From NCBI RefSeq assembly GCF_027595985.1, contig NC_073306.1, forward strand, positions 97,562,926-97,626,925: DNA of 64,000 bases. Reading direction: 5' to 3'. Source of the DNA: Sorex araneus (taxonomy: Eukaryota; Chordata; Mammalia; Eulipotyphla; Soricidae). The notes under the pieces are model-generated. The model was not told the DNA's origin and made no database searches. It saw nothing but the letters and a program-made list of their open reading frames with translations. The translations under genes and the position numbers were made by a program. Shown piece by piece: positions 11,103 through 23,123 of the stretch (the stretch's first letter is position 1; every line of letters starts with the position of its first letter).

Positions 11103-11394
11103 TGGGGAAAAGCAGCATCAACCCATCAACTCTATCATACAGCTGTAGAGCACTGGCTGAAACAAATGGTACAAAATATGTGGAGGAGGGAAACCAGGAA
11201 CACTGGAATGGGAGCAGTCTTCGCTGATCTCCGTGGCTGACTGCCAGGTCTAGGAGAGTTTCCTGATGCTGCCGTATAGCAGAGAGTTGTTCATGGAGAC
11301 TCAGACTTGGCGGCCTCAGAGAGGGCACGTGAGCCATTAGACTCCTCGTGGTGGGTACTTTTGGCCAAAAGTGGATACTTCCTTAAAAACAAAA

Positions 11395-11545
11395 AAAAAT
11401 TATGCTCAGGGTGGACTTGGCTCCTTCTCTGGCATGGAATATGGTCCCCTGAGCCCCTCTAGGAGCGATCTCTGAGCACAGAGCTAGGAGTAATCTCTGA
11501 GCACAGCTGGGGATGACCCCAAAACCAAAAAACAAAGAAGAAAGC
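11395..11545 (+). mobile_element. Diverged SINE fragment
   Basis: The body blocks ATATGGTCCCCTGAGCCC, AGGAGCGATCTCTGAGCACA and an A-rich end (AAAACCAAAAAACAAAG) place it with the tRNA-derived SINEs. The tRNA head is worn. Confidence 0.65.
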
Positions 11546-11649
11546 AAAAAGTTGTCCCGTGGATAATGGGATAAGGTGGGGGGGGGGGTTTCCAGGTGTG
11601 AGAACCGGCCAGGATACTCACAATGCTGTGCTTTATTTCTTAAGCATGT

Positions 11650-12200
11650 CCCTGACCCTTTCTTTAAAATTCTGAGATGCCATTGTTTTCCAATATTCCA
11701 TAAAATTCAGTGCTCTTCACTGTAAGCCAACTTTTACATACACTACGTTAATTTTGCAAGGGAGGCTACACCCCATGATGCCCTAGGTAAATCCTGGCTC
11801 TATGCTCAGGAATCACTCCTGGTGGTACTTGGGGGGCCATATGGGATGCTGAGGATCAAACCCAGGTTGACTCTGTGCAAGGGAAGTGCCCTCCCCACTG
11901 TACTATCTCTCCAGGTCTATCTTTTCTAGTAGCTGTGTACTGTGTCACAGCTTCCTCACCCACTCTTCTGTCAGTGGAAGCTAAGTTTGTTTCCAACTCT
12001 CAGCAGTTGTAAATAATGCTGAGAAAAAAAACATGGGGTGTATGAATCTTTTCAAATGAGGATTTTTGCATCCTTTGGTCAAATCAAAGTTGGATAACCA
12101 GGTTATGTGGGATTTTAAGTTTTAATTTTTATTTTTTTTGAGATACAGAATATTCCTGAGTTGCTGCTCTTCTTGTCCACTGTTTTGCCAGGCTGCTGCA
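11650..12200 (-). mobile_element. Ancient L1 fragment, minus strand
   Basis: Read in + orientation, CAGTTGTAAATAATGCTGAG and GAGGATTTTTGCATCC match the complement of the L1 ORF2 end region. A SINE at 11768-11925 interrupts it. No reading frame remains. Confidence 0.65.
11768..11925 (-). mobile_element. SOR-type SINE, diverged
   Basis: A minus-strand SINE body: CTATGCTCAGGAATCACTCC, then GGGGCCATATGGGATGCTG, box B GATCAAACCCAGG, and the head end ACTATCTCTCCAGG. It lies inside the minus-strand L1 fragment. Confidence 0.85.
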
Positions 12201-13900
12201 GTGGGGGGAGCCACAGTGATCTGAGATTGAAGGGGCAGCAGAAGCAGGAAAAGTCCTGATAGAAGCTACAAAAGCTTCCTCAAAACAAGCAGGACTGTTT
12301 ATATCTGGGGGAAATGATGCCTAAAAATAGCCGGGGGGCTTCAGAGATCAGGGTAGTGGTGATATGTGGACTTGTTTCCTGGCTCTGCAGCTTTCCCAGG
12401 GGCTCCCTTTACCCCCTCAGGTGCTAGGAAGCCCCAAGTGCTGCTTGAACCCAGGACCCACGGGTGTGCCTCTGAGCACCTGTCTGCTGGACTGACCTGG
12501 GCTTTGAGGACTCTGGGTACCTGGGCCCAGCAGAGGGGAGGGAGCCACAGGGCTAGGCTTCATGAGGCCTCAGCGTTGTCTCCTTTGTGTCCTGCGGGTG
12601 GCCGTCTTTTCTCCCGGCAGAAATGTCCTCTAAAGTTCACCAACCTGGTTGTTTAAATGTGGGAAGGGAAGCAGATGCTGCCGAGTCTGTGAGGGTTCTG
12701 GCCGGGACCCGCTCAGTGATGAGGGCCTGCCTCTGCCCCTCTGCTTTGCCGTGCTCCTGAGCTGCTGCCATCGGAACTTGGCTCCCCCACAAGCTCTTCT
12801 TCAGGGCTGGGACCCAGGCGAGGGTTATTTTTAAGCTGATCTCGGTGACTTCCTCTTGGCCTGCATCCTTGCTCTCTGCTCTGAGGCCCCAAGGGCTGTT
12901 TCCTGCTTCGCTGACTTGAGCTGTGTGCCCTGTAGCTGTAGCTTCCAGGAGCTGGGGGGGCTGGCGGGGTCCAGTGACACGGCCGAGGAGACACTAAGTG
13001 CACTGTCCTCGTAGGCCAAATTCCAACCCAACTGATCCCTCTGCCCAGAGGAATCTCAGCTTCAGGAGGTGCGTGTGTGTGAGTGTGTGTGTGTGTGAGA
13101 GAGAGAGAGACTGCGGGGGGGGGGGGGGCATGTACCCAGGCCAGTCACTCCACAGGAATCAGGTGACATTGGCAGTTCCAGGGTGCTGGGAGCCATAGAA
13201 ATGGAACAGATGTGGCAGAGCTGGTCCTGACCAGGGTGGCGCCCCTCTCTGGGCAGTGCCGTGCTGAGGAAACAGCTCACCTCTGTGGTCTGGGGGAACA
13301 CCCTTGGAGGTCCCTAGGCGTCCAAGAAGCACTTCCGTCCAGTGTACCACCAGCATCCTCAAATTGTGTGTCTGATGAATCACACCGACAGTCACACCCA
13401 GTCCCCCCATGCGTGAGCACCAGGGTGCCCTAGGGGGATGCCCAGGTACAACTCCCTGTGCCAAGACCTCTCGGTGCTCCAACTCTGCCACCCCTGGCCG
13501 TCCTGTACTCAGACCCACAGCCACACTGGGACAGGCCAGTGGCGGGGACAGGCTGCTCCTCACAGGAGGGAGGAGACTCTAAGCCTATAAGCTCCCCTCT
13601 GCTTGGAGCCCCTCCTGAGCGTGGTGGGGCCAGCACAGTTTCGGACACTGGCGTTTCCTGGCCAATGCCCAGCGAACAGAGCGCAGCTTTCACTTGGTGG
13701 GGTCCTCTCAGCGGCACCTCAGAAGTCCAGCAGGGGCACTGCTCACTGGGGTTCAGTCATAAATCCACACAATGCTCAGAAAGGCCTTTCTGGGCCAGGG
13801 TCAAGGACAAAGATTTAGTTAGTCAAAATTAGTTTGTACAGTTGACTCAATAAAAATAATTTCAACCTGAAAAATCTTAAGGGTTAGCACAGCTGTGAGG
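12201..13900. other. GC-rich non-coding stretch with a TG/GA/G tract
   Basis: Several open frames of 60-134 codons overlap on both strands, but none resembles a protein family or has convincing splice neighbours. A TG repeat at about 13067-13098 is followed by GA repeats and a run of 14 or so G near 13114-13127. Confidence 0.5.
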
Positions 13901-13915
13901 AAAAGGAGATGTTTA

Positions 13916-14089
13916 AGAATTTTTTTCTTTTTGGGTCACACCCGGTCATGCACAGGGGCCACTCCTGGCTCTGCACTCAGGAACCACCCCGGCCGTCCTC
14001 AGGGATCATATGGGATGCTGGGAATCGAACCCGGGTCGGCCGCGTGCAAGGCAAATGCCCTACCCGCTGTGCTATTGCCCCAGCCCCCA
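13916..14089 (-). mobile_element. SOR-type SINE, young
   Basis: A minus-strand SINE flanked by a perfect 15-bp duplication, AAAAGGAGATGTTTA, at 13901-13915 and 14090-14104. The T-rich left end is the A-tail. Box B reads GGGAATCGAACCCGGG and the head ends CCCCAGCCCCC. The perfect TSD suggests a fairly recent insertion. Confidence 0.96.
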
Positions 14090-14131
14090 AAAAGGAGATG
14101 TTTATACACTGGATTTTTGCATTATAATTTC

Positions 14132-14322
14132 TTTTTTTTTTCTTTTTTTTTTTTTTTGGCTTTTTGGGTCACACCTGGCGATGCACAGGGGTTACTCCTG
14201 GCTCTGCACTCAGGAATTACCCCTGGCCGTGCTCAGGGGACCATATGGGATGCTGGGATTTGAACCCGGGTCGGCCGCGTGCAAAGCAAACGCCCTACCC
14301 ACTGTGCTATCTCTCCAGCCCC
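14132..14322 (-). mobile_element. SOR-type SINE, young
   Basis: A minus-strand SINE with a perfect 16-bp duplication, TTTGCATTATAATTTC, at 14116-14131 and 14323-14338. It has a long T-run (A-tail) at 14132-14157, box B GATTTGAACCCGGG and head end CTCTCCAGCCCC. It sits only 27 bp from the preceding SINE's right TSD, in the same orientation. Confidence 0.96.
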
Positions 14323-14494
14323 TTTGCATTATAATTTCAACATTAACTCTGAGGGCCAGATCAATACTAGTAACTGAAAATTGGCCCACACTTCTGTCCC
14401 CAAGAAAACCTTAGTTCACAAAGAAATGCAGACCTCACTGTTGTTAATGAAGAGGCACATTTCAATGTGGGGATAGCTAGAGAAAATAAATTCA

Positions 14495-14651
14495 AAGGGG
14501 TCTGGAGACAGTGTGGTGTAGTGGTTTGATCGTGTCTCAATCTCTGGCACCGCACACCCCTCCGGCTCTCCGCCAAACATTGCCTCTGGTGGTCCCTTAG
14601 TCCTGAGCATTGACCCACTTGCCCGATTGACTGAATATCATTGAGGGCAGC
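14495..14651 (+). mobile_element. Diverged SINE fragment
   Basis: A tRNA-like head, GGAGACAGTGTGGTGTAGTG, with body TGGTGGTCCCTTAGTCCTGA. It is interrupted or bordered on the right by solo LTR copy B. Confidence 0.5.
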
Positions 14652-14657
14652 CCCAGG

Positions 14658-16443
14658 TGTATAAAATATATACACTCAAGGATGTGTTTGTGGGCTTTCC
14701 GGGCAGCTCTCTCTCTTGCCGCCTGCATTCAGTGCTCTCAAGCCGCTTCTCCACCTGGGACGGCTGTTGCCTTCAATGGACAAAGGAATAACTAAGCTGG
14801 TTGCTGATTAGTTGCCGTTTATTCAATCTCTTGTCTCTCCCAGCTCACACACTCTTCATTCCTCGATCCCCCTAGCCCTTCATTCCTTGCCCTAGATTTC
14901 TGGATTCTGACTCTGAACCCCTCCGCTCTTACAGTCTTAGTTTATATAGTAATCACATAGGATGGTGACACAAGGGAGAAGTTGAACATTAATAAATCAA
15001 CAAAGAGAGGTAAGGCCACTCCTCCAGGAGATTAACTCAAGGACAAAATTTCATCTAAGGAGATTACCCCAGATTACTAGGAGATCCGCTCAAGGGTGGG
15101 ATCCTATCCAGGGTGTGTCGCTTTCTTCTTTCCTCAGCTAGTAATCCACTTAAATATCACTGTATCACTGTCATCCCATTGATCATTGATTTGCTCGAGG
15201 GGGCGCCAGTAACATCTCCATTCGTCCTAGTCCTGAGATTTCAGCAGCCTCTCTTTACTCGTTCTTCCCAGTGATGTTGCACTGGAGACTCTTTCAGGGT
15301 CAGGGGAATGAGACCCATCATTGTTACTGTATTTGGCATATGAATACGCCACGGAGAGCTTATCAGGTTCTGCCGTGTGGGCAGAATGCTCTTGGTACCT
15401 TGCCAGGTTCTTTGAGAGGGAAAACTAAGAGGAGGGGGGGACAGTTTGTGGGTGTGGCTGCCTAGCTACTGGAAAATGAGGGATCTGGGTGAAGGAGGCC
15501 CAGTCCCAATCCGAGCAGGTTTGGAGATCTCAGCCTTGGGTGCCGCACACCTGGGTTCCTCTGCCAAATCCTCCATGTGTGAGGCTCGTCCGAATGTGTG
15601 GAGAGGGGCCTTGAGCATGGCTATGGCTGGGTTCCAGAGGTCTTTGGCTGCCGGGGTTCTGCTCGGGGCGGGGAGGGAAACTCAACCTGCCCCACTCTGA
15701 GGGGCCCCAGTGAAGACAGCCAGGAGTGGGAGCAAGAGACTCTGCCATCCACTTAAATAGTTGTAGTAAATTTACTTCCAATATTTCTAGCAATGTCATT
15801 CTGTATGAGCACAGTAAGAGATATATCAAACTTAAAGTTTGGTTCTTTCTGAGGACATTCACTATATATTCCAGACCACAGTCCTCACCCCAGCAGGGTC
15901 CCTATGCAGTTACATCTTTTGGTTCATGACAGTTTGTCCATGAATGTGCTCTTAACTTATAGTTAAGTATTTTGGTGCTTGGCCTGGCCCTTTTCGTTGC
16001 CAGGGTAGCTCACAGCTTGCCCTGGGTCCATTCAGTCCCTTGTCAAGACCCTGCTTTTGGGGTGCTAGGAACTAAGGGCAACTGAGTGGAGAAAGAAGAT
16101 GTCCAGGAATGAATATTATTTAGAGTCAATTAACTCCCAATTTATAAAAGCATAATATTAACTGTCTTCCTGTGTCCATACAGAAAGGACATTGCTTTAA
16201 GGTAAACTATGCAAAAGACATAACTTATAATACAAGTTTAGTTTCCTTAGAAGGATCTGGTCTTACAAGCTAACAGAATCTTATTAGGGAAAATGGTGAT
16301 TAACTGGTTGGGGAGAAGAGCACAGAGAAGAGTTTATAGATAAGCAAAGGAATGGGAGTGACTCTGGAGCACTGTGATGGGTGTAACCTGATAAACCTAA
16401 GTTCCCTGAGGCAAGGATGAAAGGAAAAACTAATGCTATCCTA
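14658..16443 (-). mobile_element. Solo LTR, long class II-type family (copy B, with insertion)
   Basis: An LTR of the same family as 7630-8826 and 23124-24303, on the minus strand. Its left end is TGTATAAAATATATACACTC and its right end is CTATCCTA (terminal CA eroded). It is flanked by CCCAGG at 14652-14657 and 16444-16449, a perfect 6-bp duplication. Without the 590-bp insertion at 15157-15746 and its TSD the LTR is about 1,183 bp. GTTTATTCAATC near 14817 gives the minus-strand AATAAA. There is no ERV coding remnant beside it, so it is a solo LTR. Confidence 0.88.
15157..15746 (-). mobile_element. 590-bp SINE-like insertion inside LTR copy B
   Basis: A perfect 13-bp duplication, ATCCACTTAAATA, at 15144-15156 and 15747-15759 defines the insertion. 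The left third carries the same body as the SINE at 5614 (CATTGATCATTGATTTGCTC, GAATACGCCACGGAGAGCTT) and a TCACTG-type microsatellite tail. The rest (about 15425-15746) is GC-rich and not recognised; it has no clear SOR head. It may be a longer form of that SINE, or the SINE body joined to a captured host sequence. Confidence 0.75.
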
Positions 16444-16449
16444 CCCAGG

Positions 16450-16970
16450 GCCTCCTGAGCACTAGTTGGGAGTACCCCTCCACTTCCAGAAAAGAAAATG
16501 AACTCATAAATGCAACATGCTCAAACTATATGTATCCACATGTTCCATCTGTATCCACATTAATAAAGGCAAATATAAACTGCCTACGCAGAGGCCAGGT
16601 CTAGTTCTTGGGCTCCAAGAAGGAAGGAAAGGGTGTGACTGGTGGAGAGAGTCCTGCTGAACCCAGCCACCACAGCTGAGTGTTCACGAGGTGTTTCATG
16701 GGCAGGAACGCCAAGGCCTTCATTAGAGAGGAGGAACTCCAGAGCATGAGACTGCTCCATCAGGTAACAGCAGAGCACTCTTATTTCTGAGAATAAAGTT
16801 TTTACTCCTCAGAGAGGGAAAACAGAAATATGGGGCAGAGCAACACAGTAAAAGAGTCAAAGGAATTAGAGTGAGTAATCTCATCTTAAATGTCTGAGCT
16901 GCTGCAGTGTCAAACACTCCAACTTCCCCAACTTTTAAAAACATCTGCTCTGCACAAAAACTGTGTGTGT
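16450..16970. other. Non-coding stretch, nothing recognised
   Basis: Mixed-composition DNA without family-like reading frames. Only very short open frames occur. Confidence 0.5.
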
Positions 16971-17150
16971 GGAGCTGGAGTGATATCACAGTGGGTAGGA
17001 CATTTGCCTTGCACATGGCTAACCCAGGTTCAGTTCCCAGCATCCCATACATATGGTTCCCCGAACACCACCAGGAGTAATTCCTGAGTGCAGAGCCTGG
17101 AGTTACCCCTGTGCATCGGAGTGTGACTCAAAAAAGAAAAACAAACAAAC
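16971..17150 (+). mobile_element. SOR-type SINE
   Basis: A + strand SINE: head GGAGCTGGAGTGATATCACA, box B AGGTTCAGTTCCC, body CCCATACATATGGTTCCC, then GTGCATCGGAGTGTGACTC and an A-rich tail (AAAAAAGAAAAACAAACAAA). No clean TSD was found. Confidence 0.92.
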
Positions 17151-17169
17151 TAATTAATTAATTAAAAAT

Positions 17170-18133
17170 GGTGTGTGCATGAGCCCATGTGTGTGTATGT
17201 GTGTGTATGTGTGCACGTGTGCATTTTAAGACATGTGTGTGCTCAAGTGTGTATGCATGTAAGCATGTGTGTGAGGCTGTGTGTTTTTCATATGTACATG
17301 CATGGAAGGTTATATGCATGCAAGGGTGTGTGCGTGCATGTGAAGGTGTCTGTACACCTGTATATGTATATGAGGGTTGTGTGCATGCATGCAAGTGTGT
17401 GTACATGTGAGGATATGCGTGCATGTGAGAGTGCGTATGCATGTGAGGGTGTGTGTGTTCATGTGAGGGTGCGTATGCATGTGAGGGTGTGTGTGTGCAT
17501 GTGAGGGTGCATGTGTGTCCATATGAGGGTGAATGTGTGTATGTGAGGGTGCATATGCATGTGAGGGTGTGTGTGTGTGCATGTGAGAGTGCATGTGTGT
17601 CCATGTGAGGGTGCATATGTGCATGTTAGGGTGCATGTATGCATGTGTGCATGTGAGGGTACATGTGTGCATGTGAGGGTGCATGTGTGCATGTGAGGGT
17701 GTGTGCATATGAGGGTGCATGTGTGCATGTGAAGGTGCATACGTGCATGTGAGGGTGCATGTGCATGTGAGGGTATATATGTTCATGTGAGGGTGCGTTG
17801 TGAATGTGAGGGTCTGTGTGTGCATGGGAGGGTGTGTGTGCATGTGAGGGTGTGTGTGTGCATGTGAGGTGCGTGTGTGCTTGTGAGAGTACATGTGTGC
17901 ATGTAAGGGTGTTGTGTGCATGTGAGGATGCGTGTGTGAATGTGAGGGGATGTGTGCATGTGAGGGTGCATGTGTGAATGTGATGGTGTGTGAGTATGTA
18001 AGGGAGTGTGTGCCTGTGAGGGTGCGTGTGTGCGTGGTGAGTGTGTGTGTGCATATGAGGATTGTGTGCATGTGAGGGTGTGTGTGCTGTGAGGGTGTGT
18101 GCATGTGAGGGTGTATATGTGGGGGGTGTGTGT
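17170..18133. repeat. TG-rich variable minisatellite
   Basis: Nearly 1 kb of imperfect units built on TGTGTGCATGTGAGGG, about 16-20 bp each, grading into plain TG/TGTA repeats at the left. The His-Thr-Pro frames of up to 278 codons on the minus strand result from the repeat and have no family resemblance. The alternating purine-pyrimidine character suggests possible Z-DNA. Confidence 0.95.
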
Positions 18134-18139
18134 GTAGTG

Positions 18140-19635
18140 CCCACACTCCACTCTGGGTGCTGTAGCCATTTGGATTCTAGTTAAACTTGCACCTAGCTGA
18201 GTCCACTGTCCTCTGTCCAGGCCTCTGTCCTCTCTGTGACCTGGTACATGCTGCCGCTGCTCCCTGGGTCCATGTCAGCTGAGAGAGAGAAGTGGCTTCC
18301 CACTGTGAGTGACATTTATGAAAAACTCTGCCCCGTCCTCCCTGGATCTGGCCAGGAGACAGCAAAATGCTCCCTCCTGCATGAGCAGGCGAGGAAGTGT
18401 CAGCACCTCTCTCCTCCCCAAGCCCCTAACTGCCCACTGATGGGTTCTTGCACCTTCCACCCAGAGCCTCACTGGCGCCCACACCCAGCTGCTTGGCCCC
18501 CCTGCTTGCAGATGTTTCCAGTTTGTAGATCGCACAGGGTGCTCATTGGTCATTTGTTCCATGAACTCACAAACAACAGTCAGCATTATTGCGGGGCAAG
18601 GCCAGGGTGTCAGCCCCAGGAAGGCACAAAAAGCCCAGTCATGGGCCCGAGGCGGGGGCGGCTGGGGGAGTGCAGGCTGGGCTGGCGGAGACGAGAGCTC
18701 AGTTGTCCCTGGCTGAAATCAGGGTCATGAAGGCAGGGCCCAGAGAGTCTGTGGGAATGCCACCTCAGGGGACACAGCTTGGTGGGACTGGGACCAAAGG
18801 AGATGATATCCTGGAGTCCTGGGGGTGATTGGATGGTGGTTCTGCAGGGCCCTGGAGCCTGGGCTGGTAGCACATTCTGTAGAATGTGCCTTTGTTTCTT
18901 GGAAGTCGGCAAAGAGTCCTGAGTGAAGGGGAAAGCATGGATGGCATCCGAGGCTGTGGAATGCAAATGGTCTCAGGCTTGGCCTGGCCCTGCCCACGGC
19001 AGTGTGCTGGCACAGTAGTGCTGCAGTTTGGTTTTGCTGGTTTGTGTTCACAGCTGGCAGTGGTCAGAATTTAGTCCTGGCTCTTGGGATCACTCTGGTA
19101 GGGATTAACGGACCATGTGGTGGTGTCCCTCGGAGTGGCTGGCAGGCTAGAAGCAGTGGGAGTGGGGGATCGCCCAGATTTTGAGACAGGACAGGGTTCA
19201 CTTCCCCTCTGACTGCTCTCAGACCCTGAGTCTGCCTTTGTCTGGGCCCAGGACAGAGTGAGAAGAGGTGTAGAGACAGGAAGAGGTAAATTGATGCTGC
19301 ACTCCAATTTCCTTTGAACACACCCTACTCCTGAAGCCATGAGCAACCTCCCACCCCACCCTGCCATCGGCTGTGGAGCAGGAACACCCCAGGAAGAGTC
19401 TGCGCTGAGAAGAATAAGGGACTAGAAGGAGGCGGGGCACTTGAAAAGGTGGGGCCAGAGTGGGTAAGGTTGGGGTGGAAGACGGAGTCCTCAGAAGAGA
19501 ACTCCAGGATTTGGGAAGCACCTTTTGATGTCTCCAGAAACTGATTCCCAACTGATTCTGCCCGAGGGAGAGAACTGCCTGCATCTTGCTCCAGGTTGAA
19601 CCCTGAACTAGCCCCTTCCAAGGTACCAGTTTTGA
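18140..19635. other. GC-rich non-coding stretch, no gene recognised
   Basis: Open frames of 60-163 codons overlap in several frames without family resemblance. No exon chain with matching phases could be assembled by eye, so unrecognised exons cannot be excluded. Confidence 0.45.
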
Positions 19636-19812
19636 GCCAGAGCAACAGTACAGCCGGTAGGATGCTTGCCTTTCACGTGGCAAACTTGGATTCGATCCCC
19701 AGCACCCCATATGGTCCCTCTGGCCCCGCTAGGAGTGATTCTAAAGCACAGAGTCAGGAGTTAGCCCTGAGCACCACTGGGCATGTTTCCCAAACAGAAT
19801 AAAAAAAAAACC
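19636..19812 (+). mobile_element. SOR-type SINE, diverged
   Basis: Head AGCCAGAGCAACAGTACAGC, box B GGATTCGATCCCC, body CCCATATGGTCCCTCTGGCC, then TGAGCACCACTGGGC, and an A-tail at 19800-19810. Confidence 0.85.
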
Positions 19813-20536
19813 AAATAATTATTAGTTTCCCACCCCAAATCTTTGGGCCCTGAAAACCCCATCCTGAACACTAATCGGGTGCAGGTTGTGAACTTCATAT
19901 GCTCCCTTTACGTTGTTTGTCAGGCAAGACCAGACGATGAGGACGTCATGAGTGTGGTAATAGACAGTGACAGTGAGAGAGAGACTCTTGTCTGGTTGGG
20001 GGACAGGTCAGAGGAGTGAGGAAAGGGTGAGGATGCATGCGGGCATTGCCCTAGATCCATCGTGGAGACGAGAGCTGGCTGTGTAGGCTCTTAGGATGCT
20101 GAGGTCACAGTATCATGTCAATATCACAGATCCTCTTGAGTCCCTTTGCCCAGACCAAAGTTGGCCATGGGGCTGTTTTCTATCCAGCTCGAGAGGAGAC
20201 CAAATCAGCACTCATGCCTGGAGACAGGCAGGAACATTGGACCTTCAATGGGATTGAATGCAGGAGTGCTGGAAACTGGGTGCTGGGAGCTGGGTTCTAG
20301 GAGGTGAGTGCTGGGACCTGGGTGCTATTTTAAGTTGGTGGTTCTTTGGGAAGAAAGGAGTGGGAGGGCGACATAGACCCAAGCATGGCGTAATCTCTTC
20401 TGGGGGCTGCTCTCCGATATTACTAGCTCTTGGGAGAAGAGAGGTATAAACAAATAAGTACAAAGTGGCGGCATGTGCCCACATTGAGAAGTGAGTAAGC
20501 TGGTGGGGGGTCCAGCAGAGGGACATACACAAATCC
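19813..20536. other. Non-coding stretch, nothing recognised
   Basis: No recognisable protein, RNA or clean repeat, apart from short near-duplicate phrases such as GCTGGGAGCTGGG near 20281. Confidence 0.5.
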
Positions 20537-21254
20537 TAATGCTAACCCTAACCCCAATTCTGTCCCTAAAGTTGACCTATACTCAAACTAACCTGAGACA
20601 ATTGCAAAAAATAAGCCATTTGGCCAAACATTAATATGAACCATATACTTAACTTGCAATATTAATCAGTAACACCAGAAAACTTAAAAACTAATTCTTT
20701 CAAAATCCCTAGTCCTAACCCAGCACTAATCCTAACCCTAACCTATGATCAATCCAACTTTAACTGATGTCAAAAATATCAATTCACACCATTTCAACAA
20801 TCGCCCATACATATCTTTATACAAAGAACAGAGATAAATCTACACTACTCAGGTCCTAATTTAATCAAAACCCTATGCCAGAAAAGACCCAGGCATCAAC
20901 ATCAAAATAACTATAACCAAAACAACAATCGCCCAATACTTAACATGCATGCTTAAGTTTGAACACAGGAGAAGTTAATACCTAAATAGTACACAAACCC
21001 TAACCCTACCCTATCTCCAGTCCTAACCCTAACCCTAACCCTAATCTATGCTCAATCTCATTTTAGATGATGCAAAAACTACTTTGGGGCCTTAATCTTA
21101 CATTGCCTCTACACTTAAGTTGCAATTTTGTAAACTACCATCAGAAAACACCTAAATCCCTTCACAAATCCTAATCTTAACCCAAACCTATGACCAATTC
21201 AAATTTGACATAAAAAATGAATTTATTAAATCAATAGAATAATTACCCTGTTTT
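20537..21254. repeat. ~475-bp satellite with telomere-type CCCTAA motifs (left part)
   Basis: A degenerate tandem satellite. Clusters of CCTAACCCTAACCCTAA-type motifs (clearest at 21026-21045, also 20540-20555 and 20731-20745) alternate with AT-rich text. The block CCTATACTCAAACTAACC (near 20576) recurs as a variant near 21048 (TCTATGCTCAATCTCA) and again near 25205 (TCTATGCCCAGCCTAT). Once the L1 insertion is removed, the spacing is about 470-485 bp. At least three units are present. It resembles interstitial telomeric or subtelomere-like repeats. No reading frame. Confidence 0.8.
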
Positions 21255-23117
21255 CCTTTCCTCTAAGATCAGGGACAAGACAAGGATGCCCACTCTCACC
21301 ACTTCTCTTCAATATAGTACTGGAAGTATTAGCAATAGCCATCAGGCAAGAAAAAGATATTAAGGGGATTCAGATCGGAAAGGAAGAAATCCAGCTCTCA
21401 CTATTCGCAGACGATATAATACTATACCTAGAGAAGCCTAAAAGCTCTAGTAAGAAACTCTTAGAAACAATTGACCTGTACAGTAAAGTCGCAGGTTATA
21501 AAATCAATACCCAAAAATCCATGGCCTTCCTATATGCAAACAATGAGACAGGAAAGGGACATGAAAAAAGCAATCCCGTTCACAATCGTGCCCCAGAAAA
21601 TCAAATACCTTGGAATCAGCTTAACTAAAGAAGTAAAGGAACTCTACAAAGAAAACTATAAAATGCTACTCCATGAAATAAAAGAGGACATATGGAAATG
21701 GAAACATATCCCCTGCTCATGGATAGGGAGAATAAACATTGTCAAAATGGCAATACTCCCCAAAGCATTATACAGATTCAACGCGATCCCTATAAGGATA
21801 CCCATGTCATTCTTCAAAGAAACGGATCAAGCAATCCTGAAATTTATATGGAACACTAAACGCCCACGGATAGCTAAAATAATTCTTGGGAAAAAGATTA
21901 TGGGAGGCATCACCCTCCCCAACCTTAAACTCTACTACAAAGCGGTAACAATTAAAACAGTATGGTACTGGAACAAAGGCAGAGCCGAAGACCAATGGAA
22001 CAGGGTGGAATATCCCCACACACAACCTCAAATGTAGGATCATCTAATCTTTGATAAGGGAGCAAGAGATGTGAAGTGGAGCAAGGAAAGCCTCTTTAAC
22101 AAATGGTGTTGGCACAACTGGACAACCACATGCAAAAAAATGGGCTTAGACCTTGACCTGACACCATGCACAAAAGTCAGATCAAAATGGATTAAAGACC
22201 TCAACATCAGACCACAAACCATAAGGTACATTGAAGACAAGGTCGGCAAAACCCTCCACGATATTGAAGATAAAGGTATCTCCAAAGATGACATGGAACT
22301 AAGCAATCTAGTAGAAACAGAGATCAACAGATGGGACTACATTAAACTAAAAAAGCACCGCAAAAGATACAGTGACCAGAATACAAAGACAATCTACAGA
22401 ATGGGAAAGGATATTTACACAATACCCATCAGATACGGGGTTGATATCAATGGTATATAAAACACTGGTTGAACTCTACAAGAAGAAAACATCCAACCCC
22501 ATCAAAAAATGGGGCGAAGAAATGAACAGAAACTTTACCAAGGAAGAGATACGAATGGCCAAAAGGCACATGAAAAAGTGCTCTACATCACTAGTCATCA
22601 GAGAGATGCAGATCAAAACAACCACGAGATACCACCTCACACCACAGAGTCTAGCACACATCCAAAAGAACAAAAGCAACCACTGTTGGAGAGGATGTGG
22701 GGAGAAAGGGACCCTTCTACACTGCTGGTGGGAATGCCGACTAGTTCAGCCCTTTTGGAAAACAATATGAACGATTCTCAGAAAATTAGAGGTTGAGCTC
22801 TCATTTGACCCAGCAATACCACTGCTGGGAATATATCCCAGAAAAGCTAAAAAGTATAGTCGAAATGACATCTGCACTTATATGTTCATCGCAGCACAAT
22901 AGCCAGAATCTGGAAAAAACCCGAGTGCCCTAGAACAGATGACTGGTTGAAGAAACCCTGGTACATCTATACAATGGAATACTATGCAGCTGTTAGAAAA
23001 AATGAGGTCATGACGTTTGCATATAAGTGGATCAGCATGGAAAGTATCATGCTAAGTGAAATGAGTCAGAGAGAGACAGACATAAAAAGATTGCACTCAT
23101 CTGTGGAATATAGAATA
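21255..23117 (+). pseudogene. L1 ORF2 pseudogene (reverse transcriptase to C-terminus)
   Basis: The L1 ORF2 protein is an endonuclease and reverse transcriptase that copies L1 RNA into nicked genomic DNA. Here only the part from the middle of the reverse transcriptase onward exists; the endonuclease was lost by 5' truncation at insertion. Visible landmarks are [15 protein letters not shown], then LFADDIILY (metal-binding aspartates kept), [50 protein letters not shown] (Cys-His motif) and IYTMEYYAAVRKNEVM. Several stops and frameshifts separate these, for example near 21470, 22037 and 22770. It cannot make a working protein. Confidence 0.93.
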
Positions 23118-23123
23118 ATAGAC

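Noticed and set aside
10837..11337. 166-codon Phe-Leu-Pro-Ser repeat frame
   Set aside because: It comes from the GGAA microsatellite read on the minus strand.
12366..13832. Overlapping GC-rich open frames (60-134 codons) as a gene
   Set aside because: They overlap on both strands, have no family resemblance and lack a consistent set of splice sites.
17310..18146. 278-codon His/Thr/Pro-rich frame on the minus strand
   Set aside because: It is the translation of a TG-rich minisatellite, with no domain and no conserved start.
18236..18730. 164-codon frame as an exon
   Set aside because: No recognisable domain, and strong competing frames on the other strand; nothing supports coding.
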